Assembly (NCBI GenBank): GCA_038323965.1
Contig: JBBQHM010000052.1
Span: 1-14,217 of the forward strand
Origin: JBBQHM01 sp038323965
Lineage (GTDB): Bacteria > Verrucomicrobiota > Verrucomicrobiia > Chthoniobacterales > UBA10450
Direction of reading: 5' to 3'
Length of the DNA stretch: 14,217 nt
Below are positions 6,444-13,042 of this stretch, piece by piece. The translations under genes and the position numbers were made by a program. Each line of letters begins with the position of its first letter. The first letter of the stretch is position 1. The notes under the pieces were generated by a model. It searched no databases and was not told the origin of the DNA. It saw only the letters and a program-made list of their open reading frames with translations.

Positions 6444-6956
6444 ATGAAAACAAAGTCGGTCGTCGTCCCGGCGGTGATGTTGCGGTGGCTTGTTCGCCTG
6501 GTCACATCGTGTGCGCTTTTCTCTGCGTTTGTGGTCTTCCCACTCGCCGCATCGCACGGCGAATCCCCGCGGATGGACTTCGCTGCAATCACGGCGACGG
6601 TCGAGGAATTCTCGCGCGCCTTGCAAAAAGGCGACGCCACTGCTGTGATGAATTTTCTCTCGCCCGACGCCATTATTTTGGAAAGCGGCTCAAAACAAAC
6701 GCGCGAGGAGTACGGACAAAAACATCTCCAGGAAGACATCGCTCTCTTGCGCGTTGTGCCGATGACGCGTTCCGATTTTGTCGTGAAACAAGAGGGATCA
6801 TCCGCGTGGGCGACGTCGCTTTATCGGCTGAGCGGGACGTTCGAAGGAAAGGCGATAAAGAGCCAGGGCGCGGAGCTCATGATCTTAACCCACACGCCGG
6901 CTGGCTGGCGCATTCGCGCCGTCCATTGGTCGAATCATCCACTCAAGGACAAATAA
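6444..6956 (+). CDS. Secreted NTF2-like (SnoaL/DUF4440-type) protein
   Basis: 170 residues from ATG 6444. An earlier in-frame ATG at 6366 adds 26 residues that break the signal peptide context. The N-terminus is a signal or anchor (about 10-37, AVMLRWLVRLVTSCALFSAF, then PLAAS-HGES). The mature part has the cone-fold pattern: helix AAITATVEEFSRALQKGDATAVMNFLSPDAIILESG, then QTREEYGQKHLQEDIALL, and strands ending in AELMILTHTPAGWRIRAVHWS. No catalytic set can be assigned. I recall related secreted NTF2-like proteins, with ESG--REEY and GWRIRAIHWS, next to copper-resistance genes, which fits the flanking operons, but this is memory rather than a search. It is followed after 107 bases by the GH15 gene on the same strand. 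Confidence 0.8.
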   Translation: MKTKSVVVPAVMLRWLVRLVTSCALFSAFVVFPLAASHGESPRMDFAAITATVEEFSRALQKGDATAVMNFLSPDAIILESGSKQTREEYGQKHLQEDIALLRVVPMTRSDFVVKQEGSSAWATSLYRLSGTFEGKAIKSQGAELMILTHTPAGWRIRAVHWSNHPLKDK

Positions 6957-7063
6957 GCTCGACGGTTAGACCACTGCGGCGGCGCACGCGCACCAACCCG
7001 CTCGATCTTTTAAAGAAAGAATACCTGACCGGTTCTCTATTGAGCTGAATCTTACGAACAAGG

Positions 7064-8896
7064 ATGAGTGCGCCTAGCCCGAAAATTCAGGATTACGCCC
7101 TCATCGGCAACGGGCGCTCGGCGGCGCTGATCTCGCGCTATGGCGCGATCGAATGGCTCTGCTGGCCGCGTTTCGATAACGCCTCAATCTTCGCGGCGCT
7201 GCTCGATCGCGAGCGGGGCGGCGCATGGGCGATCAGTCCGTCCGGCCCGGCCCAGATTGAACGTCACTACATTGAGAACACAAATGTGCTCGAGACGCGG
7301 TTTCGCACACCATCAGGGGAAGTGGTTCTGACCGATTTCATGGCGGTTACATCTGAAGAGAACAAGCGCCGGATGCTCTGGCCCGAGCATGAAATCATTC
7401 GGCGGGTGAAATGCGAGCGGGGAGAGGCCAGCCTGCAGGTAGACATCAACCCGCGACCGGAATACGGCCTCCGCACGGGGGTGTTCAAAGAGGCAGGTCG
7501 CCTCGGCTGGCGCATGGAGATTGGCCCAAACTTGTTGACCTTCCGAAGCGAGACACCATTAACCCCGAATCAAAACGGCGGGTTGTCCGCCGAACTTAAG
7601 CTGGAAGCCGGCCAAGAGATCGCCTTTTCACTTACGTTCGCGACTGAAGCTCCGGCAACAATTCCTCCGCTCGGCGATGCCGTCGGCGAGAAACTTCAAT
7701 TGACGATTGATTGGTGGCAGCGCTGGGCGGCGCAGGCAAAATACGACGGACCGTATCGGCGTGAGGCGATTCGCAGCGCGCTCGTTCTGAAACTGCTCTC
7801 CTTTGCACCGTCCGGTGCCATCATCGCCGCGCCCACTACCTCGTTGCCGGAAACAATTGGCGCTGATTTGAACTGGGATTATCGCTTCGCCTGGCTACGC
7901 GATGCGTCGTTCACGGTGCGCGCGCTTTTTGGTCTCGGTTACGAAGACGATGCCGTGGCATTTGTGAGCTGGCTCTTGCACGCGACCCGGCTGACTCGCC
8001 CGCAATTGCGCGTGCTGTATGACATTTATGGCGAACGCCCTTGCGACGAGCGCGTGCTCGATCATCTGCGCGGCTACGCTGATTCGCGCCCGGTGCGCGC
8101 AGGCAACGCGGCGCGCGATCAATTCCAACTCGATGTCTACGGCGAGGTGATCGACGCCGTCAGCCATTTTATTCGTGAAGGCGAACCAGTCGATCGGGAC
8201 ATGCAACAAATGCTGCGGCAGTTCGGCCAATACGTGTGCGAGCATTGGCGCGAGCCGGACAACGGCATGTGGGAATATCGCGACGAACGCCGCCCCTACA
8301 CGCACTCAAGATTGTTGTGCTGGGTTGCCGTGGACCGCCTGCTGAAATTGCATGCGCGCGGGCAGCTCACCGGCATCGACGTCGCGAGATGCGAAAAAGC
8401 GCGGGCGGAGATTCGTCGCGACATCGAGGAGCACGGTTGGAATCGAGAATTGAACAGCTACACGGAGTTTCTCGGCGGCAGCACGGTGGACGCCAATCTG
8501 TTCGTGCTCGCATTGCAACACTTCGAGCCGGCTGATTCCGAGCGCATGCGGCTAACCTATTGCCGCATCCGCCAGAAACTGATCCCGAAGCCCGGGCTCG
8601 TCTTTCGCAATGAACGCAGTCTGGAATGGCGCGAAGGCGCGTTTGCGCTTTGCAGTTTTTGGGAAATTGATTTTCTCGCTCGTGGCGGCGGCACACTAGA
8701 AGAGGCGCATGCCGCCTTTAAAAACACGCTGGCTTACGCCAACGATGTCGGCCTTTTTGCGGAAGAGATCGATGTTGCAACAGGTGACGCTATCGGAAAT
8801 TTCCCGCAGGGATTCACCCATCTCGGTGTCATCAACGCGGCGCTTTCGCTGCGTGACAGGGAGGAACGAGAGCGTAAGTTGGTTCGAAAAGCATGA
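7064..8896 (+). CDS. GH15 family glucoamylase/trehalase-like glycoside hydrolase
   Basis: 610 residues, the usual length for bacterial GH15 enzymes, which hydrolyse alpha-glucosidic bonds with inversion (glucoamylase, or trehalase in actinobacteria). No signal peptide, so cytoplasmic. The N-terminal beta-sandwich begins with the family start IQDYALIGNGRSAALISRYG, and IEWLCWPRFD follows (29-38). The (alpha/alpha)6 barrel shows DLNWDYRFAWLRDASFT (268-284), the catalytic-acid region NGMWEYRDERRPYTHSRLLCW with E404, and the catalytic-base region GLFAEEID with E567 or E568. All key motifs are intact. AAGG abuts the ATG, so the ribosome site is poorly spaced. The gene overlaps the next by four bases. 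Trehalose or a short glucan is the likely substrate; sequence alone does not decide. Confidence 0.93.
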   Translation: MSAPSPKIQDYALIGNGRSAALISRYGAIEWLCWPRFDNASIFAALLDRERGGAWAISPSGPAQIERHYIENTNVLETRFRTPSGEVVLTDFMAVTSEENKRRMLWPEHEIIRRVKCERGEASLQVDINPRPEYGLRTGVFKEAGRLGWRMEIGPNLLTFRSETPLTPNQNGGLSAELKLEAGQEIAFSLTFATEAPATIPPLGDAVGEKLQLTIDWWQRWAAQAKYDGPYRREAIRSALVLKLLSFAPSGAIIAAPTTSLPETIGADLNWDYRFAWLRDASFTVRALFGLGYEDDAVAFVSWLLHATRLTRPQLRVLYDIYGERPCDERVLDHLRGYADSRPVRAGNAARDQFQLDVYGEVIDAVSHFIREGEPVDRDMQQMLRQFGQYVCEHWREPDNGMWEYRDERRPYTHSRLLCWVAVDRLLKLHARGQLTGIDVARCEKARAEIRRDIEEHGWNRELNSYTEFLGGSTVDANLFVLALQHFEPADSERMRLTYCRIRQKLIPKPGLVFRNERSLEWREGAFALCSFWEIDFLARGGGTLEEAHAAFKNTLAYANDVGLFAEEIDVATGDAIGNFPQGFTHLGVINAALSLRDREERERKLVRKA

Positions 8897-9369
8897 ACTG
8901 GAGCAGTTGGTTACTGTGGGGTTTTCTCGGCACAGTGGTGCTCAGCTCGATCAGCGCGATCACCCAGGGGCTCGGTATGACGCGCATGAGCATCCCTTAT
9001 CTGCTCGGCACCATGTTCACTTCCGACCGCGACCGCGCAAAGCTGATCGGCATGTTGTTGCATTTCGCAAACGGCTGGATTTTTGCCCTCATTTACATGG
9101 CTATATTTCACGCCGTGCGATTACAGACATGGTGGTTCGGCGCGTTGATCGGCCTGTTGCAGGCAATCTTCGTCCTCGCGGTCGCGCTTCCGGCCTTGCC
9201 CGCCTTACACCCGCGGGTGGCCAACGAGCAATACGGCCCGACCGTCGCGCGGCAACTGGAACCTCCCGGTTTTTTCGGCCTGCATTACGGAATCCGCACG
9301 CCTATCTCGATCCTGATCGCGCACGCAATCTTTGGCGCAATTCTTGGCGCTTTTTGTTCGCTCGATTGA
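8893..9369 (+). CDS. 4-TM membrane protein coupled to the GH15 gene
   Basis: 158 residues with hydrophobic segments at about 6-24, 51-74, 80-102 and 136-156. Conserved-looking motifs are QGLGMTRMSIPYLLGTMFTSDRDRAK in the first loop, LHFANGWIFALIY, WWFGALIGLLQ and LHYGIRTPISILIAH. I recall similar unnamed membrane proteins but know no function. The ATG overlaps the GH15 stop (ATGA) and no ribosome site is visible, so translation is probably coupled to GH15 and the two may work together. It is convergent with fbaB, with a 41-base gap and no clear terminator hairpin. Confidence 0.82.
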   Translation: MNWSSWLLWGFLGTVVLSSISAITQGLGMTRMSIPYLLGTMFTSDRDRAKLIGMLLHFANGWIFALIYMAIFHAVRLQTWWFGALIGLLQAIFVLAVALPALPALHPRVANEQYGPTVARQLEPPGFFGLHYGIRTPISILIAHAIFGAILGAFCSLD

Positions 9370-9410
9370 AGCTGCACTCTCAACGAAGATCAAGGTGAGC
9401 GAAATTATGC

Positions 9411-10472
9411 CTAAGCGACGGTGATATCCTTTGCCAGATAGACATCTTGAATCGCGTTCAGTAACTCAATACCTTCGCTCATCGGGCGCTGAAAGGCTTT
9501 TCGGCCTGAAATCAAGCCGGTGCCGCCAGCTCGCTTGTTGATGACGGCTGTCGTCACTGCTTCCGCGAAATCGTTTTCACCCGAAGCGCCGCCGCTGTTG
9601 ATCAAGCCGGCACGGCCCATATAGCAATTCGCCACCTGATATCGGCAGAGATCGATCGGATGATCGCTCGCCAGCTCGGTGTAGATGCGCTGATCGAACT
9701 TCCCGTAGCTCACGCCGCGGGCGTTCAGCGCCACATAGCCGCCATTATTCTCCGGAAGCTTTTGCTTAATGATGTCAGCTTCAATCGTCACCCCGAGATG
9801 GTTTGCCTGTCCGGTGAGATCGGCCGCGACGTGATAGTCTTTGTCCTTCTTAAAGTCGTTATTGCGCAGATAACACCAGAGCACTGTCGCGAGACCCATC
9901 TCATGCGCGAGCGCGAAGGCCTGGCTGATCTCGACTATCTGGCGCCCGCTTTGTTCCGAGCCGAAGTAAATGGTCGCGCCGATGGCCGCCGCGCCCATGT
10001 CGAACGCCTGCTTGACCGTGCCGAATAAGATCTGGTCGAACCTATTCGGATAAGTCAGCAGCTCGTTGTGATTGATTTTTACGATGAAGGGGATCTTGTG
10101 CGCATACCTGCGGGAGATGGAGCCGAGGACGCCGAAGGTAGACGCAACCGCATTGCATCCGCCTTCCAACGCCAGCCGCACGATGTTCTCCGGATCGAAG
10201 TAATCGGGATTTTTGGCGAAGCTCGCGCCGGCGGAATGTTCGATGCCCTGGTCAACCGGGAGAATGGAAACGTATCCGGTCCGGCCGAGCCGGCCGTGTC
10301 CGTAAACTCGCTGGAGGTTTACGAGCACGCGATTGTTCCGATCGGACAGCGACCAGATGCGATCGATGAAATCAGGGCCGGGCAGGTGCAGCCGCTCCTT
10401 TGCAATCTTGGGATTGTTAAAGCTCAGAAGTGATTCCGCTTTATGGCCGAGTTGCTCTTCGATGGTTGGCAT
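9411..10472 (-). CDS. fbaB: Class I fructose-bisphosphate aldolase, DhnA/FbaB type
   Basis: 353 residues, close to the E. coli FbaB length. It cleaves fructose 1,6-bisphosphate to glyceraldehyde 3-phosphate and dihydroxyacetone phosphate (and the reverse) through a Schiff base, in the cytoplasm. Visible family motifs: VSILPVDQGIEHS (68-80), FIVKINHNELL, the ADIIKQKLPENN segment with K236 as the probable Schiff-base lysine by comparison with archaeal and E. coli enzymes, and phosphate-binding segments LINSGGASGENDF (290-302) and GLISGRKAFQRP (319-330). It is last in the HAD-gnd-fbaB operon, 43 bases after gnd, with GAGAC about 11 bases before the ATG. Links sugar-phosphate flow to glycolysis or gluconeogenesis. 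Confidence 0.95.
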   Translation of the reverse strand: MPTIEEQLGHKAESLLSFNNPKIAKERLHLPGPDFIDRIWSLSDRNNRVLVNLQRVYGHGRLGRTGYVSILPVDQGIEHSAGASFAKNPDYFDPENIVRLALEGGCNAVASTFGVLGSISRRYAHKIPFIVKINHNELLTYPNRFDQILFGTVKQAFDMGAAAIGATIYFGSEQSGRQIVEISQAFALAHEMGLATVLWCYLRNNDFKKDKDYHVAADLTGQANHLGVTIEADIIKQKLPENNGGYVALNARGVSYGKFDQRIYTELASDHPIDLCRYQVANCYMGRAGLINSGGASGENDFAEAVTTAVINKRAGGTGLISGRKAFQRPMSEGIELLNAIQDVYLAKDITVA

Positions 10473-10515
10473 AGGTTAGTGTCTCGTTGATCGTTAGGTA
10501 TAAGAGTGGGTTTCT

Positions 10516-11520
10516 TTACAGACCCTTCTCCATCTTGATCGCGGGCGGACGTCGTTCAACGTGGCCGCCGAATCCTTTACGCATCGCGGAGAGAACCTTT
10601 TCCGCAAAGGTGTGCTCCTGCCGTGATCGGAAGCGGGTGTAAAGAGCCGTGGAGAGGACTTCCGCCGACACACCTTCTTCGAGGGCCGCAGCGATGGTCC
10701 AGCGCCCTTCGCCGGAGTCTTCGACAAAACCGCTGTAGGCATCAAGTTTTCCATCACTGGCGAGCGCGCTGGAAGTTAGATCGAGCAGCCATGAAGAAAT
10801 CACGCTGCCGCGCCGCCAGAGTTCCGCGATGTCGGCGAGGTTCAAGTCATAGGAAAGCCCATTCGGAAGATTGTCCGAGTTCGCGCCGCGCAAAATATCG
10901 AAGCCTTCGGCATATGCCTGCATGAGACCGTATTCGATTCCGTTGTGTATCATCTTCACGAAATGTCCCGAGCCCGATGCGCCGCAGTAGAGATAACCCT
11001 GCTCGGCCGTGCTTTTTATCCCTTCGCGTTCCGGCGTCTTTGGAATGTCGCCAGGTCCGGGTGCCAAAGTGGCGAAGATTGGGTTGAGACGCTCGGCCGT
11101 TCCTTTATCCCCGCCAAGCATCAGGCAATAGCCGCGCTCCAAACCCCACACGCCGCCGCTCGTTCCGACATCGACGTAATGGATTCCGTTCGGCTTCAGC
11201 ATCTCCTGGCGGCGCACGTCGTCTTTATAAAACGAGTTGCCGCCGTCGATGATCGCATCGCCGGCTTTCAACAGGCTCGAGAGACCGACAACCGTCTCTT
11301 CCGTCGGCGCACCTGATGGAACCATGATCCACACCGCTCGCGGAGCGGAAAGTGTTCCGACAAGTTCTTCGAGCGAATGCGCGCCCGTAGCACCCTCGTT
11401 CGTCAGCGCTTCGACATTCTCCGCGTTGCGGTCGTAAACCACGCATTCATGCCCGCCTTTCATCAAGCGCCGCGCCATGTTCGCGCCCATCCGGCCGAGG
11501 CCGATCATTCCCAGTTGCAT
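10516..11520 (-). CDS. gnd: 6-phosphogluconate dehydrogenase, decarboxylating, short form
   Basis: 334 residues, the short bacterial form (the long form is about 470). It oxidises and decarboxylates 6-phosphogluconate to ribulose 5-phosphate. The N-terminal Rossmann domain has GLGRMG (7-12). The second strand ends VVYDRN, and the Asp at 30 suggests preference for NAD over NADP, as in other short-form enzymes. Substrate and catalytic motifs are IDGGNSFYKD (91-100), GTSGGVWGLERGY (119-131) and GHFVKMIHNGIEYG (185-198), with catalytic K189 and N193. The C-terminus is GFGGHVERRPP, as in the short family. It begins two bases after the HAD stop, with a strong ribosome site. No glucose-6-phosphate dehydrogenase gene is in the window. 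Confidence 0.95.
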   Translation of the reverse strand: MQLGMIGLGRMGANMARRLMKGGHECVVYDRNAENVEALTNEGATGAHSLEELVGTLSAPRAVWIMVPSGAPTEETVVGLSSLLKAGDAIIDGGNSFYKDDVRRQEMLKPNGIHYVDVGTSGGVWGLERGYCLMLGGDKGTAERLNPIFATLAPGPGDIPKTPEREGIKSTAEQGYLYCGASGSGHFVKMIHNGIEYGLMQAYAEGFDILRGANSDNLPNGLSYDLNLADIAELWRRGSVISSWLLDLTSSALASDGKLDAYSGFVEDSGEGRWTIAAALEEGVSAEVLSTALYTRFRSRQEHTFAEKVLSAMRKGFGGHVERRPPAIKMEKGL

Positions 11521-11522
11521 AG

Positions 11523-12410
11523 TTATCCTCCGTAGTTCATCGCATCATCCGCCGAAGTTCGAGATATTGCCAAGACATAACGTTCTATGGCGTTCGCGAA
11601 ACCTTCCTCCTCCGCCGAAGTCGAAACATATGTGGCAGCCTTCTTCACTTCCTCGCTCGACTGTCCCATCGCGATGCTGATACCGCTCTTTGTGAACATA
11701 GAGATGTCGTTAGGCATGTCGCCCAGCGTGGCGATTTGCTCCGCCGGAATGCCGAGCATCTTCGATAAGCTCAACACCACGGCGCCTTTGTTCGCCTCCG
11801 GGTGCGTCACATCCAGATAGTAAGGCTGTGAGCGTGCGGCGGAGACGGCTGGGTCGGGCTCGCCTCGCGGATTTGATTGCTTCGAATGCACCGCACTGGC
11901 GAATTGTTCGCGCACCGCCGCTTCACAATTCGCAACGACATCCAGATCATCACCCACGCCCACGATCTTCGCGACATCCTTCATCTTACCCGCGAAATCC
12001 GCCACGACGGTGGGCGGAAACTTCACCGTCCATTCCTCGCGATCGACATGCGGCCCATGCTGCTCCGGCACAAACCAATCAGTGCCGCGATAAATCCAGA
12101 CATCAAGCTTGTGTGCTTGGATGATCTCGATCACCGGCTCGACTACATTCTGCTGCAGCACGTGTTGTTCGATCACCGACAAGTCTGGCCTAACGAATAG
12201 GCCGCCGTTAAACGCGGCGATCGGCGTCGTCAGTTCGAGCGGTTTGATCAGCATCTGCATGCCGCGCGGGGGCCGCCCGCTCGTGATGGCGAAAGCGATG
12301 CCGGCTGCGCGCATTCGCCGGACGGCATTTGTGGCGCGCGCCGTCAGCACTTTTGCTTTCGTGACGAGCGTTCCATCGACGTCGGCAAGGACTAGCTTTA
12401 CCCGGTTCAT
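11523..12410 (-). CDS. HAD-superfamily Cof-type sugar-phosphate phosphatase
   Basis: 295 residues. Cof/YbiV-like HAD phosphatases dephosphorylate sugar phosphates and similar small molecules in the cytoplasm. All four motifs are present: DVDGT (10-14, nucleophile D10, acid D12), TSGRP (43-47), the motif III lysine in EANKGA (K208), and GDMPND (230-235). The C2-type cap lies between motifs II and III. An odd stretch at about 178-194 (SNPRGEPDPAVSAARSQ) interrupts the usual run into PYYLDVTHP, as if a short in-frame element were inserted. First gene of HAD-gnd-fbaB. Only a weak GAG lies before the ATG. Substrate unknown; the neighbours suggest a sugar phosphate. Confidence 0.9.
   Translation of the reverse strand: MNRVKLVLADVDGTLVTKAKVLTARATNAVRRMRAAGIAFAITSGRPPRGMQMLIKPLELTTPIAAFNGGLFVRPDLSVIEQHVLQQNVVEPVIEIIQAHKLDVWIYRGTDWFVPEQHGPHVDREEWTVKFPPTVVADFAGKMKDVAKIVGVGDDLDVVANCEAAVREQFASAVHSKQSNPRGEPDPAVSAARSQPYYLDVTHPEANKGAVVLSLSKMLGIPAEQIATLGDMPNDISMFTKSGISIAMGQSSEEVKKAATYVSTSAEEEGFANAIERYVLAISRTSADDAMNYGG
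11526..11531 (-). promoter_or_regulatory. Strong ribosome binding site for gnd
   Basis: GGAGGA encodes the last two Gly codons of the HAD protein and lies 5 bases before the gnd ATG at 11520. It is the best Shine-Dalgarno site I noticed in the window and ties gnd translation to the HAD gene. Confidence 0.75.
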
Positions 12411-12640
12411 ATGCTCGCAGAACTACACCTTAGCAAAGAACTGTATCCTGGGACAATCTTCCTCGGCGTTGAGCGGCGGCGTGAGGCTGCCGGAAAAGAC
12501 GATGAGTCCCGCACATCCAGACCCCCCAACGCGGGAGTCGTGGCGGCACCGCTTCGCTCAGACTTAGACATTTTCCGAAGTCGTTTATCGGCGCACAATT
12601 CCACAACCGGCCTGGTCGCCGCCAACCAACGGATTCTCGA
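12411..12640. other. Intergenic stretch upstream of the HAD-gnd-fbaB operon
   Basis: About 230 bases between the HAD start and the readable part of the decayed Cys/His gene. It should hold the operon promoter. TTGTCC followed 17 bases later by CTAAGG (minus strand, about 12430-12460) is only a weak match. A plus-strand frame of 88 codons resembles nothing I know. The 3' end of the decayed gene may run into this stretch. Confidence 0.35.
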
Positions 12641-13042
12641 CTACAGGATTGGTTTGCACCCAATCGCGCAAGCGTGACATCGGACAATTTGCGCAATGTT
12701 GCGGACATTTCGCAGAACAATACCCGGTCCCTGGGCAATACATGACAACAGGCTAACCAAGCTGACAAGATTCGTTGCTGGCGTAAATTGCGCCGTAAGC
12801 GACTTGCGACAACGAAGATCGCTTGCATGGTTGCTTCGCTTCGCCGGGGCGATATGGCCCGGACAATGGTGATGCGCGGCCGGCGGCGGCGCCCTGCCAC
12901 ACCACTCGTAATCGCGCAATGATCCGATGCCAGCAACCAGGCGGACATCACGATTCCCCCAAGGGTGAAATGATTTGCACGGACAGCCGTCCGGACGGTC
13001 CACCTACTTAGTCGCACCGAGCCTGCAATTGTTCCATTTCAT
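12641..13042 (-). pseudogene. Frameshifted homologue of the small exported Cys/His protein
   Basis: ATG 13042 overlaps the cusA TGA (ATGA), the expected position of the small gene, but that frame stops after 12 codons (MKWNNCRLGATK). A second frame carries the export segment (ANHFTLGGIVMSAWLLASDHCAI, with SDHCAI against SNHCAL in the intact protein) and could start at GTG 13017. Returning to the first frame near the CGCCGCCGCCGG run (about 12880-12895) gives HHHCPGHIAPAKRSNHASDL and RCRKSL, which line up with QDCAHSTPAKDRKPASEA and VCCKLL of the intact copy. The C-terminal FAESVLQRS motif is not recognisable in one frame. Two offsetting frameshifts plus tail decay, or sequencing errors, explain this. 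Confidence 0.65.

Noticed and set aside
6263..6739. Extended N-terminus of the peptidase-like protein (587 residues)
   Set aside because: The extra 159 residues lie opposite the NTF2-like gene and the divergent gap and show no domain; ATG 6262 gives a sensible start.
12411..12677. Plus-strand frame of 88 codons upstream of the HAD gene
   Set aside because: No ribosome site, no recognisable motif, and it overlaps the decayed gene.
12430..13017. Single minus-strand protein of 195 residues
   Set aside because: Only its first part resembles the Cys/His protein; the rest is out of frame compared with the homologue, so I treat it as part of a pseudogene.
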